A stretch of DNA of 14,889 nt, taken from contig DYRC01000063.1 in assembly GCA_020718925.1 (NCBI GenBank), positions 1 to 14,889 on the forward strand, given 5' to 3'. The stretch's first letter is position 1. The number at the start of each line of letters is the position of its first letter. The notes below the pieces were generated by a model. That model had not been told where the DNA came from. It ran no database searches and worked only from the letters and a program-made list of their open reading frames with translations. A program made the position numbers and the translations under genes. Shown one piece after another: positions 1 to 6,799 of the stretch. This DNA is from Desulfonema limicola (lineage in GTDB: Bacteria > Desulfobacterota > Desulfobacteria > Desulfobacterales > DYRC01).

Positions 1-18
1 GGGGGAGTTTTCAGACAA

Positions 19-1341
19 TTATATCAGACATTTCGGCATGATCGGATCAGGATAGGAGAACAGCCTGTTTTCATAATTTTTCAGAATCAGGTTATCCATG
101 CCGCGTTCTGCCACATATTCAGGCATGAGCGGGACTTTGCCTCCGCCGCCGGGTGCATCAATCACATACGTCGGCACTGCATAGCCGCTGGTAAATCCGC
201 GCAAGCCCCGAATGATTTCAAGCCCTTTTTCAACAGATGTGCGGAAATGGGCGGAGCCGGAAATCGGATCACACTGATACAGATAATACGGACGAACCCG
301 CATTTTCATCAATCGGTGCATCAATTCCGTCATCGTCTGCACATTATCGTTAATGCCTTTGAGCAGTACGGTCTGTGAGCCTAACGGTATTCCGCCGTCT
401 GACAGCATGGTGCAAGCCTTGTATGATTCCGGCGTACATTCATCCGGATGCGTAAAATGAAGGCTCATCCACACCGGATGATATTTGCGAATCATCCGCA
501 CCAATTTTTTGGTGATGCGCTGAGGCAGAACTGCCGGAATCTTTGTGCCGATGCGGATAATCTCAACATGCGGAATTTCTCTTAAACTTTTCAGCAGCCA
601 TTCCAGTTTTTCATCGCCCAGAGTCAACGGATCTCCGCCGGAGAGCAGCACATCCCGGATAGCGGGCGTATGCCGAATATAATCAATGGCTTTTTCCAGA
701 CGGGATTTGCTCGGAAGAATCGCGCCATGTCCGACCATTCTGGATCGGGTGCAATATCGGCAATAGGTGGAGCAGAAATCCAGCACCAGCAGAAGCGCAC
801 GGTCAGGATAGCGATGAACCAAGCCCGGAATCGGACTTTGCCCTTCTTCACCTAACGGATCATCAGCTTCGCCTTTGGTTTTTACCAATTCGTGAATTGT
901 CGGAACAACAGTTCGGCGCAACGGCTGGTTCGGATCAACCGTGTTCAAAAGGCTCATGTAGTAAGGAGTAATGCCAAGCGGCAATTTGGAACGGTTTTTT
1001 TCTGTCGCTTCCTGTTCATCAGAAGACATCTCAAGAATGCGATTCAGTTGTTCATAAGTTCTGATACGATGCGCGATCTGCCATTGCCAGTCATTCCATT
1101 CTTTATCGGAAGCAGCAGGAAAAAATCTGCGGCGAAACATGCGTGTCTCGGATAGGCTCCGGGACTTGCATTTCGGGCTTACCGCAGGAGGCGTGATATG
1201 AATAAAAGGACGCTCGAACAGTTTGAATCCGGGCGTCTGAGACAGCGTACTGATAAATGACGCAGAACAACTTGGAGGTTCATCTTCGATTTCCTCGGCA
1301 AGCCCCCCTTGCTGAGATGGGGAAAACGAAAGTTCCTGCAT
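19..1341 (-). CDS. kamA: Lysine 2,3-aminomutase (radical SAM, PLP-dependent, KamA family)
   Basis: The 440-residue product should convert L-lysine to L-beta-lysine with a 5'-deoxyadenosyl radical and PLP in the cytoplasm. The radical-SAM cluster motif is C190-x3-C194-x2-C197. The PLP lysine is K402 in DAPGGGGK. Asp358 (QCDPISG) and Asp395 (IDAPGG) sit at the two positions that bind the substrate epsilon-amine in clostridial lysine aminomutase (37 apart, with the lysine 7 further on). In glutamate 2,3-aminomutase these are not both Asp, so lysine is the likely substrate. The protein is longer than EpmB, which is about 340 residues and lacks the end domains, so I prefer KamA/AblA over EpmB. About 65 N-terminal residues look low in conservation. 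No ablB acetyltransferase is visible next to it, so a compatible-solute role is not shown by context. AAGGAG lies 6 bases before the ATG. It is 145 bp from the preceding operon and has its own promoter. Confidence 0.93.
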   Translation of the reverse strand: MQELSFSPSQQGGLAEEIEDEPPSCSASFISTLSQTPGFKLFERPFIHITPPAVSPKCKSRSLSETRMFRRRFFPAASDKEWNDWQWQIAHRIRTYEQLNRILEMSSDEQEATEKNRSKLPLGITPYYMSLLNTVDPNQPLRRTVVPTIHELVKTKGEADDPLGEEGQSPIPGLVHRYPDRALLLVLDFCSTYCRYCTRSRMVGHGAILPSKSRLEKAIDYIRHTPAIRDVLLSGGDPLTLGDEKLEWLLKSLREIPHVEIIRIGTKIPAVLPQRITKKLVRMIRKYHPVWMSLHFTHPDECTPESYKACTMLSDGGIPLGSQTVLLKGINDNVQTMTELMHRLMKMRVRPYYLYQCDPISGSAHFRTSVEKGLEIIRGLRGFTSGYAVPTYVIDAPGGGGKVPLMPEYVAERGMDNLILKNYENRLFSYPDPIMPKCLI

Positions 1342-1412
1342 TTTTTTCTCCTTACAGTGTTAGTTTGATGCCGTATCGTTTTTTTAACAATACAGGGTGT
1401 TCTAAGCGGCGC

Positions 1413-1440
1413 AATATAATGATTTCTGATTCAAATGCAA
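1413..1440 (-). promoter_or_regulatory. Candidate sigma70-type promoter of kamA
   Basis: On the minus strand TTGCAT (1440-1435), a 16-base spacer and TATATT (1418-1413) match the -35 and -10 elements well. Transcription would start near 1405, giving a leader of about 65 bases before the kamA ATG. This is the only good promoter I see in the 145-bp gap, and it would make kamA expression partly independent of the operon upstream. Confidence 0.5.
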
Positions 1441-1486
1441 GAAAATTCATTCTTATCAGGAAAAAATGGTGTATAAACGCTCAATA

Positions 1487-2932
1487 TTATTTTGTATTTT
1501 GTGGTCTTTCCCGAATGGTGATTTCAGCCGTAATCGTGTCTCTGATTCCGGGCGCAACTCTCAATGACGGGGGATTGAATACCGGAGAAAGTGTAAGCGT
1601 TCCGGATTTTTTCAGGGTGTAAAGATTGATTTTTTCAGTATAAATTGTTGAAATATCGTTTATTATCAGGCTGCCGCCTATGACCTGAAGTTTGGAAGGA
1701 GACAGTTTCACTTTTTCCAGAATCAGATTGCTGTCCAGTTTTCCGGTCCAGTCTGCCTGCACCGGAATTTCTTTAATGACAGGCACATCAAGCGTTACCT
1801 GAATGTTCTGAGGCGTAGTCCGGGTAAGCGTGATGCCGGGCGGAAGTGTGATGTTGTTTTCCGTAATATGAAACATATTCGATCCTATTGACGCATCCTT
1901 CATATCCAGCCTGACCTGAACCTGTTCCGGACGTACCGCTTTGACCAGCATCGCGGAACCGCTGAGTTGAAGCACCACATTATGCGCGGAAGTCTCTGTG
2001 ATTTCCATATCCGGCTTGCGATTCATATATTCTATCGGCGCTTGCAGGGTAATCAGGGTATCCAGCCCGCGGGTAAAGCTGAACCATACGCCGGTAATAA
2101 TCAGAAAGGACATGACTGCTGCAATTCCCATTTCCATGCGTTCTTTTCGGATAGCCGGGGAGCGTTTTTCAATAATGCCCGCATGTTCCTGAAGAATCTG
2201 AAAAAGCCTTTCTTTGCGGTTCACAACGGTCATGTTCTGCCCTTTGGCAACCGACACATTGCCCCTTTCTTCGGAAATGACAATCACCAACGCATCGCTG
2301 CTTTCCGCAACACCCAGCGCGGCGCGATGCCGGGTGCCGTAATAAGATGGCAGGTCTTTTCGCTGAGACAACGGCAGAATAACGCTGACGTCTGTAATCT
2401 GATTTCCCTGAATAACCATCGCGCCGTCATGCACCGGGTTGTCATGCCAGAAAATGCTCATTATCATTTCTTTGGACACCAGCCCGTTCCATATAATACC
2501 GTTCTGAATATCCGCCCTCAGATCGTCTTTTCCCGGAAATACCATCAACGCACCGATGCGGCGTTGAGCCATTTCATACGCGCTTTCCACAATGATTTCA
2601 ACCGGTGTATTGACGTTCTGACGGTGTTTTCCCCAAAGAATGGACTTGAGACTTCGGGCTTGAAGTACGCTTCGGATTTCATTGCTGAATACCACAATAA
2701 TGATCAGCGCGGCAACCGCAGTAATGCCCTGAATTGCCCAACTGGTAACAATCAGCCCCATATAAACTGCAACCCGCTGAAAAAACCATAAAAACGTAAC
2801 ACCCATCAGAACGCGCAGAACATTGGTTTCCCGAAAAAGAATATACAGACGGAAAAGAATGTAGCTGTTCAATAAAATATCGACAATATCCTCCCAGCGG
2901 ACGCCGATAAAAAACGAGTAAAGTGAATTCAT
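1487..2932 (-). CDS. cdaA: CdaA-type membrane diadenylate cyclase fused to YbbR (CdaR-like) domains
   Basis: This 481-residue protein should condense two ATP into cyclic di-AMP on the inner face of the membrane. Residues about 15-83 hold three hydrophobic segments typical of CdaA. The DisA_N cyclase domain (about 100-255) carries both diagnostic motifs, DGA at 169-171 and GTRHRAALG at 199-207, followed by the conserved ISEERG. A fourth membrane segment (about 268-286) leads into an all-beta extracytoplasmic part (about 292-475) that reads as two YbbR repeats. In Firmicutes the YbbR protein CdaR is a separate gene next to cdaA and modulates it; here the two are one polypeptide. It starts one base after the DUF2914 stop, so translation is probably coupled. 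It is the last gene of the tight operon. Function of the cyclase is near certain from motifs; the number of YbbR repeats is my estimate. Confidence 0.92.
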   Translation of the reverse strand: MNSLYSFFIGVRWEDIVDILLNSYILFRLYILFRETNVLRVLMGVTFLWFFQRVAVYMGLIVTSWAIQGITAVAALIIIVVFSNEIRSVLQARSLKSILWGKHRQNVNTPVEIIVESAYEMAQRRIGALMVFPGKDDLRADIQNGIIWNGLVSKEMIMSIFWHDNPVHDGAMVIQGNQITDVSVILPLSQRKDLPSYYGTRHRAALGVAESSDALVIVISEERGNVSVAKGQNMTVVNRKERLFQILQEHAGIIEKRSPAIRKERMEMGIAAVMSFLIITGVWFSFTRGLDTLITLQAPIEYMNRKPDMEITETSAHNVVLQLSGSAMLVKAVRPEQVQVRLDMKDASIGSNMFHITENNITLPPGITLTRTTPQNIQVTLDVPVIKEIPVQADWTGKLDSNLILEKVKLSPSKLQVIGGSLIINDISTIYTEKINLYTLKKSGTLTLSPVFNPPSLRVAPGIRDTITAEITIRERPQNTK

Positions 2933-2933
2933 C

Positions 2934-3368
2934 TCAATCCGTGATGCTGAATCTTAGTACTGTCAACACTTTGCCTTCATGGTCGCTGATTTCCACCCGC
3001 CAAGGACCTTTGTCTGCCTCCCTGAGCTGCACCGTGCTGTATGTTGACCAATGCGGCGGATTCAATACCAGCCGCTTCCGGGTAGTCAATTTATCCGCTC
3101 TGTACCAGTTATGATAGATATACACTTTGTCCGGTACCGCGTCAAATGCGCTGAAACAATATACTTTTCCGATAGATGTTGAAAAAACAACTGCCGCGTT
3201 ATAAGGAGAATGCTCTTTAACGTCTTCGCAGATAGCCGCAGCTTCCAATGTCGGTTTATGCGTCTGTTCCGGCTGAACCATATCATCGTCTTCTTCCGCC
3301 AAAGCATGGGAAGACAGATAAAGCAGCAGACAGCATAAGATAATTCCACAACGTTTGATATTTCTCAT
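2934..3368 (-). CDS. Small exported DUF2914-domain protein
   Basis: The product is 144 residues. Residues 1-24 form a signal peptide (basic MRNIKR, hydrophobic core, cleavage likely after SHALA). An acidic linker follows, then a DUF2914-like beta domain from about residue 50 to the end, recognisable by FSTSIGKVYCFSAF, YHNWYRADK, a WSTYSTVQL segment and GPWRVEISDHEGKVL. The biochemical function of DUF2914 is not known; the pattern suggests a periplasmic binding or immunoglobulin-like fold. The gene sits 19 bp after the methyltransferase and one base before cdaA, with AAGGGG upstream of its ATG. Its position beside a protein with extracytoplasmic YbbR repeats suggests, but does not show, a shared envelope role. 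Confidence 0.82.
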   Translation of the reverse strand: MRNIKRCGIILCCLLLYLSSHALAEEDDDMVQPEQTHKPTLEAAAICEDVKEHSPYNAAVVFSTSIGKVYCFSAFDAVPDKVYIYHNWYRADKLTTRKRLVLNPPHWSTYSTVQLREADKGPWRVEISDHEGKVLTVLRFSITD

Positions 3369-3387
3369 ATCAGCCCCTTAATGTCTA

Positions 3388-4095
3388 TTACGCTTTTGTC
3401 AGATAAAACACAATGCTTTTTCCGATTAAAGGATTCAACAGCGCGTCCGAAATGCGGGTCAGCTTGGGCTTTTCCATCATATCCCAGACCAAAAATTGGT
3501 GATACAGCCGAATCAGCGCAATATCTTCCCGATTGACCCCGAACAGACATTTCAGCCACCAGTACGGCGTATGAAGACTGTGGGCATAATGGCAGGCATA
3601 CACGTTTAAGCCCGCCTGTTCTGAGAGATGAATAATATCTTTCTTTTTGTAAATGCGGATATGCCCGTTTTTCACGCTGTGATATTCTTTTGAAAATAAC
3701 CAGCAGATTTTTTCAGGAACATAGCGAGGTACGCTGATTACCAATGTTTTGCCCGGCTTTAATATCCGAACAAGCTCAGATAAGGCTTTGTGATGATTCG
3801 GAATATGCTCCAGCACTTCCGAGCAGATGATCAGATCGAAAAAATTATCTTCAAACGGGAGATTGACAATATCTGCTGACAGAAGTTGATATGATCCTCT
3901 GCACAATCCGAGTTCTTCCAAATAAGCGATTCGCTTTCGCGCCTCAATAAGATCGTGTTGATGAATATCCGCTCCGAATACCGCCGTATTTTCAAGCATT
4001 AAGGCTTCGGACAGATGCCGCCCGGTTCCGCAGCCGATGTCTAAAATCCGGGATCCGTTCAGACTGCCAAGGCGATTGAAATCAACGGTAATCAC
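3388..4095 (-). CDS. Class I SAM-dependent methyltransferase
   Basis: This 235-residue protein has a Rossmann-type methyltransferase core: motif I ILDIGCGTGR (17-26), the ribose-binding acidic residue in FGADIH (D43), an adenine-site motif SADIVNLPF (74-81), and CSEVLEHIP (91-99) followed by LKPGKTLVISVP (112-123). This is the Methyltransf_11-like pattern; the substrate cannot be read from sequence. The start is a GTG (4095) that lies inside the end of the glycosyltransferase gene, a 14-base overlap, with GAGGTG upstream. Overlap with a glycosyltransferase suggests methylation of a glycan or lipid-linked intermediate, but a small-molecule target is equally possible. Confidence 0.88.
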   Translation of the reverse strand: MITVDFNRLGSLNGSRILDIGCGTGRHLSEALMLENTAVFGADIHQHDLIEARKRIAYLEELGLCRGSYQLLSADIVNLPFEDNFFDLIICSEVLEHIPNHHKALSELVRILKPGKTLVISVPRYVPEKICWLFSKEYHSVKNGHIRIYKKKDIIHLSEQAGLNVYACHYAHSLHTPYWWLKCLFGVNREDIALIRLYHQFLVWDMMEKPKLTRISDALLNPLIGKSIVFYLTKA

Positions 4096-5338
4096 GAATC
4101 ACCTCACGATATGCTTCAATTGTCTTTTCCGCCGCGCGTCTCCAAGTGAAATCACGATGTATCCGATGATAGCCCATCTGCCCTAATTTTGCCGCATAAT
4201 CACGATTATCCATCAGATCCGTGATAGCTCTTGCCAGCGCCGGTGCGTCTGCGGGCGGAACAAGCATTGCCGCATCGCCGGCAACTTCCGGCAACGCACC
4301 GCCGGTTGTGCAGATTACCGGCACCGCACACGCCATAGCCTCTCCCACCGGAAGCCCGAACCCTTCATAGACTGACGGCACGACCGCTATTGCGGACTCG
4401 GCATATTGACGCCTGAATTGCTCATCAGACACTCTGCCGGTAAAGGTAATGAGATTGCCGATACCCAACTGCCGAATGAGTTTTTCAATTCCGCCGTTTT
4501 CTTTGGGTGTGCCGATGACCGTAAGCCGGATAGAACGATTTTGAGCAATTTCCGCCACTGCCTGCAAGAGATAATACAAGCCTTTCAATGGCATATCCGC
4601 GCTGTTCGTAACCATAATGCGGTCAGGTTCCCGCTCAATGTCAGGGAGCGGATAAAAAACATCCGTATCAATTCCATTCGGCACAACCCGGAACCGATGC
4701 GCCGGAATATCGAAATCACGGCTGATATCGTTCTTGGCACATTCCGAAACCGTGATAATATGGGAAAAATCTCTGGACACGCGCTTCTGCATTCCGATAA
4801 ACGAATACCAGCGCAGATGTTTGATTTTTTTTATCGGTGATCTGACGGATTTAACGGCAATATCTCTGTCAACGGTGATGGGATGGTGAATGGTGGCAAT
4901 CGTGGGAATCCGGCGGCTGATTGCCCGAATGCCGTAAGATAAACACTGGTTATCATGCACAATATCGTAATATTTTGATTTATTTTGAAGAAATTTAAAT
5001 GCCCGAATGCCGAAGGTAAACGGTTCGGGAAATCCCATTGTAGATACGCCCAGCCATTCAATCAGATTCACCGGATCAGCAAGTTCCGTCAATGACGGCG
5101 TACGAAACAGGGCTTGAGGATTGTATAAATCCAAGCCAATCAATGGAAAATGGGGAATATCCGGATCAAGCACAGGTCCCGGCGGACCCGCCACCACGTC
5201 TATATGATGCCCCAAATCCCGGATTGCCCGGCTTAAATTTCGGATATACACGCCCTGACCGCCGCAGTGCGGATTACTCCGATAGCTTAATAAGCAGATT
5301 CGCAATGGCTGTGAATTATTCTGAACAGACATCCGCAT
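4082..5338 (-). CDS. Glycosyltransferase, GT4 family (GT-B fold)
   Basis: The 418-residue product fits retaining GT-B glycosyltransferases. The N-terminal domain begins with RICLLSYRSNPHCGGQGVYI (13-32), the usual acceptor-side glycine loop. A VSECAKNDI helix (198-206) and VVPNGIDTDVF (218-228) precede the donor domain. The donor domain carries the E-x7-E motif in EGFGLPVGE (E325, E333) and TGGALPEV. The sugar donor and acceptor are unknown. Two starts are possible: ATG 5338 has GGAG directly against it, while ATG 5332 has GGAG six bases upstream, so the later ATG may be the real start. It begins 8 bp after the hexapeptide gene and overlaps the methyltransferase. Confidence 0.92.
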   Translation of the reverse strand: MRMSVQNNSQPLRICLLSYRSNPHCGGQGVYIRNLSRAIRDLGHHIDVVAGPPGPVLDPDIPHFPLIGLDLYNPQALFRTPSLTELADPVNLIEWLGVSTMGFPEPFTFGIRAFKFLQNKSKYYDIVHDNQCLSYGIRAISRRIPTIATIHHPITVDRDIAVKSVRSPIKKIKHLRWYSFIGMQKRVSRDFSHIITVSECAKNDISRDFDIPAHRFRVVPNGIDTDVFYPLPDIEREPDRIMVTNSADMPLKGLYYLLQAVAEIAQNRSIRLTVIGTPKENGGIEKLIRQLGIGNLITFTGRVSDEQFRRQYAESAIAVVPSVYEGFGLPVGEAMACAVPVICTTGGALPEVAGDAAMLVPPADAPALARAITDLMDNRDYAAKLGQMGYHRIHRDFTWRRAAEKTIEAYREVIRDYR

Positions 5339-5346
5339 CTCCGCGC

Positions 5347-6504
5347 CTATCCTTTAAGTACCGTATCTGTCCGTAAAATAGAATCCGCAATTCCCTGAAG
5401 CCAGCGGGTGCCGATCTCAGCATCTTCCGGGGCAAGCGATTTGATGACTGCAATATAATCTTTGCCCGAATGCCCAATCCCTGTCTGAATTTTTTCAAGA
5501 AACGCATCTCTTAACGCAATATCGCCGCAATGATTCTGTTTGCGGAATATTTCTTCTGATATTGCCCATGTTTCAGCTATTTCGCTTTTTTGCTGCAAAT
5601 AAAAATCTTTAAGCCGTTTAATCCGCTCCTCAATGCCCATCGTTAATTTTTCTTTTAAACCATCTGAAAGTGTCTGCGGAAAATCTTCGCTGATAAAGAG
5701 CGGGCGAACCTGAGAATACCACTGCATCAGAGCAATCAGATTGGCAATATAGAGCGTATTGTTTGCCATGATTCGCTTATAATTCTGAAATCCTTTTCGC
5801 CTGAACGGCACATTTCCGGTTTTCCCGCCTTCAAGAATCAGACGATTCAGGCGAAGTTCATCAGTGCGGCATATTGTTCCGGCAGCCGTAACCGTACCGA
5901 AAGCAAGAACGCAGGGTCCCACCAGTCCGCCCTGCCCGCCCAGAAAAATCGGCGGTTGATTCAGCATCACGCCATGCGGCACATTGCCCAGAAGAGACGC
6001 GGTTGCTTTGTCCTGATTCGGCGTATAATTGAAATGAATGTAAGAACTTCCGACCTCGCTGTGATCTTTTCTGCTGGTGCCGCCGGACATGAAAATATCG
6101 CAGAAATTGATCAGACTGCCCAGGGTTACAAAGGGAAACAGAATTGTCTGTTTCAAGCCGACCGTATGCGCGGCATTTGCCTCTTCTTCAAAAATCGTGC
6201 CTTCCCGGACATGCGCCCCAAGCCCCATACTTGCTTTTTTCAAAAATACCGCTTGCTTGAAAAATCCGCCTTTAAGTTCCACATCAGTACCGATATGGCA
6301 GTTATCAATCGTAACAGGTCCTTCATAGCCAAGTTTTGCGCCGCTCAGAATCAGCGTGGATTTCCCGTAAATTTTACAGCCTGAATAGAGAATCACGCCA
6401 TCCCCGGAAATCCGGTCAATATCCACCTCATCCCCGATGTCAACACTGGCAGGATTCGGAATTTTAACGCCTTTTTCAAGTAACTGAGTTATTTTTGTGT
6501 TCAT
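5347..6504 (-). CDS. Left-handed beta-helix (hexapeptide-repeat) protein, GlmU/acyltransferase-like
   Basis: Residues about 20-225 of this 385-residue protein show hexapeptide-type periodicity (for example VILYSG, LILSGA, VTIDNC, GAHVRE), the signature of a left-handed beta-helix. The helix is followed by a glycine-rich FLGGQGGLVGP segment. The remaining 150 residues are mostly charged and probably helical. There is no N-terminal nucleotidyltransferase motif, so this is not a full GlmU. It resembles the helix part of sugar-nucleotide pyrophosphorylases or acyltransferases, and HFNYTPNQDKA around residue 168 resembles the GlmU acetyltransferase region. Catalytic activity is not proven. Position directly before a glycosyltransferase supports a sugar-related role. 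Its ATG overlaps the stop of an out-of-frame segment upstream (ATGA). Confidence 0.75.
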   Translation of the reverse strand: MNTKITQLLEKGVKIPNPASVDIGDEVDIDRISGDGVILYSGCKIYGKSTLILSGAKLGYEGPVTIDNCHIGTDVELKGGFFKQAVFLKKASMGLGAHVREGTIFEEEANAAHTVGLKQTILFPFVTLGSLINFCDIFMSGGTSRKDHSEVGSSYIHFNYTPNQDKATASLLGNVPHGVMLNQPPIFLGGQGGLVGPCVLAFGTVTAAGTICRTDELRLNRLILEGGKTGNVPFRRKGFQNYKRIMANNTLYIANLIALMQWYSQVRPLFISEDFPQTLSDGLKEKLTMGIEERIKRLKDFYLQQKSEIAETWAISEEIFRKQNHCGDIALRDAFLEKIQTGIGHSGKDYIAVIKSLAPEDAEIGTRWLQGIADSILRTDTVLKG

Positions 6505-6623
6505 TTTAATTCACCAAAGCAATTCCCTGATGTTTGCAATATCCGATCACTTTCACACATTGATTTGATTTCAAATACCAGCAAAGAATCTCCGTCAGCC
6601 AAAATATCTATTCTTGTTTCAGA
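6501..6623 (-). pseudogene. Out-of-frame PD-(D/E)XK nuclease-like segment, probably the frameshifted 3' part of the 63-codon gene
   Basis: Read in the frame one base behind the upstream 63-codon gene, this stretch encodes 40 residues without a stop and contains RIDILADGDSLLVFEIKS. An Asp followed twelve residues later by E-x-K inside a hydrophobic strand is the PD-(D/E)XK nuclease fingerprint. The frame has a TGA at 6626-6624 and no good start codon. Its stop at 6503-6501 overlaps the ATG of the hexapeptide gene, as expected of a true operon gene end. The upstream gene stops at 6608, so a switch between 6608 and 6626 would join them as SVDLETRIDILA. The original frame also stays open after the stop as far as a TAA at about 6507, and its tail (IGYCKHQGIALVN) also looks protein-like, so the decay may involve more than one shift. 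Confidence 0.45.
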
Positions 6624-6799
6624 TCAACAGACATCCTGTCATTATTGTTAAGCTTGTCGAAAATATACTGCAATACCAGAGCCTCAAATGTATGTTTGGG
6701 CAGTTCATGTGTCAGATTGACAAGCTCGGTTCTGACCATATTTCGGATAAAACCGGCAAATTCTTCGTTTTTTAAACTTTCAATGGCTATTGTCATCAT
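6608..6799 (-). CDS. Small protein of unknown function (63 aa), possible N-terminal half of a broken nuclease-like gene
   Basis: No family is recognised. The product is mostly helical in appearance, with charged and leucine-rich stretches (LKNEEFAGFIRNMVRTELVN, then FEALVLQYIFDKLNN). Translation is coupled to pfaD: the pfaD TAA and this ATG share one base, and GAGGAGG lies just upstream. The second ATG (6796) has the better spacing of seven bases. The tandem arrangement, strong ribosome site and operon position argue that it was, or is, translated. The abrupt end and the nuclease-like segment in another frame immediately downstream suggest the gene was once longer. Confidence 0.6.
   Translation of the reverse strand: MMTIAIESLKNEEFAGFIRNMVRTELVNLTHELPKHTFEALVLQYIFDKLNNNDRMSVDLKQE

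Noticed and set aside
19..1341. EpmB (EF-P beta-lysylation) instead of lysine 2,3-aminomutase
   Set aside because: The protein is about 100 residues longer than EpmB, has N- and C-terminal extensions, and no epmA or efp lies nearby.
1967..2791. 274-codon plus-strand frame opposite the diadenylate cyclase
   Set aside because: It is antisense to a well-supported gene; its His-, Asn- and Arg-rich translation matches no domain and has no ribosome site.
5956..6384. 142-codon plus-strand frame opposite the hexapeptide gene
   Set aside because: Shadow of a conserved repeat-containing gene, with no family signature.
5347..6504. Bifunctional GlmU
   Set aside because: No N-terminal uridylyltransferase motif is present; only the beta-helix part is similar.
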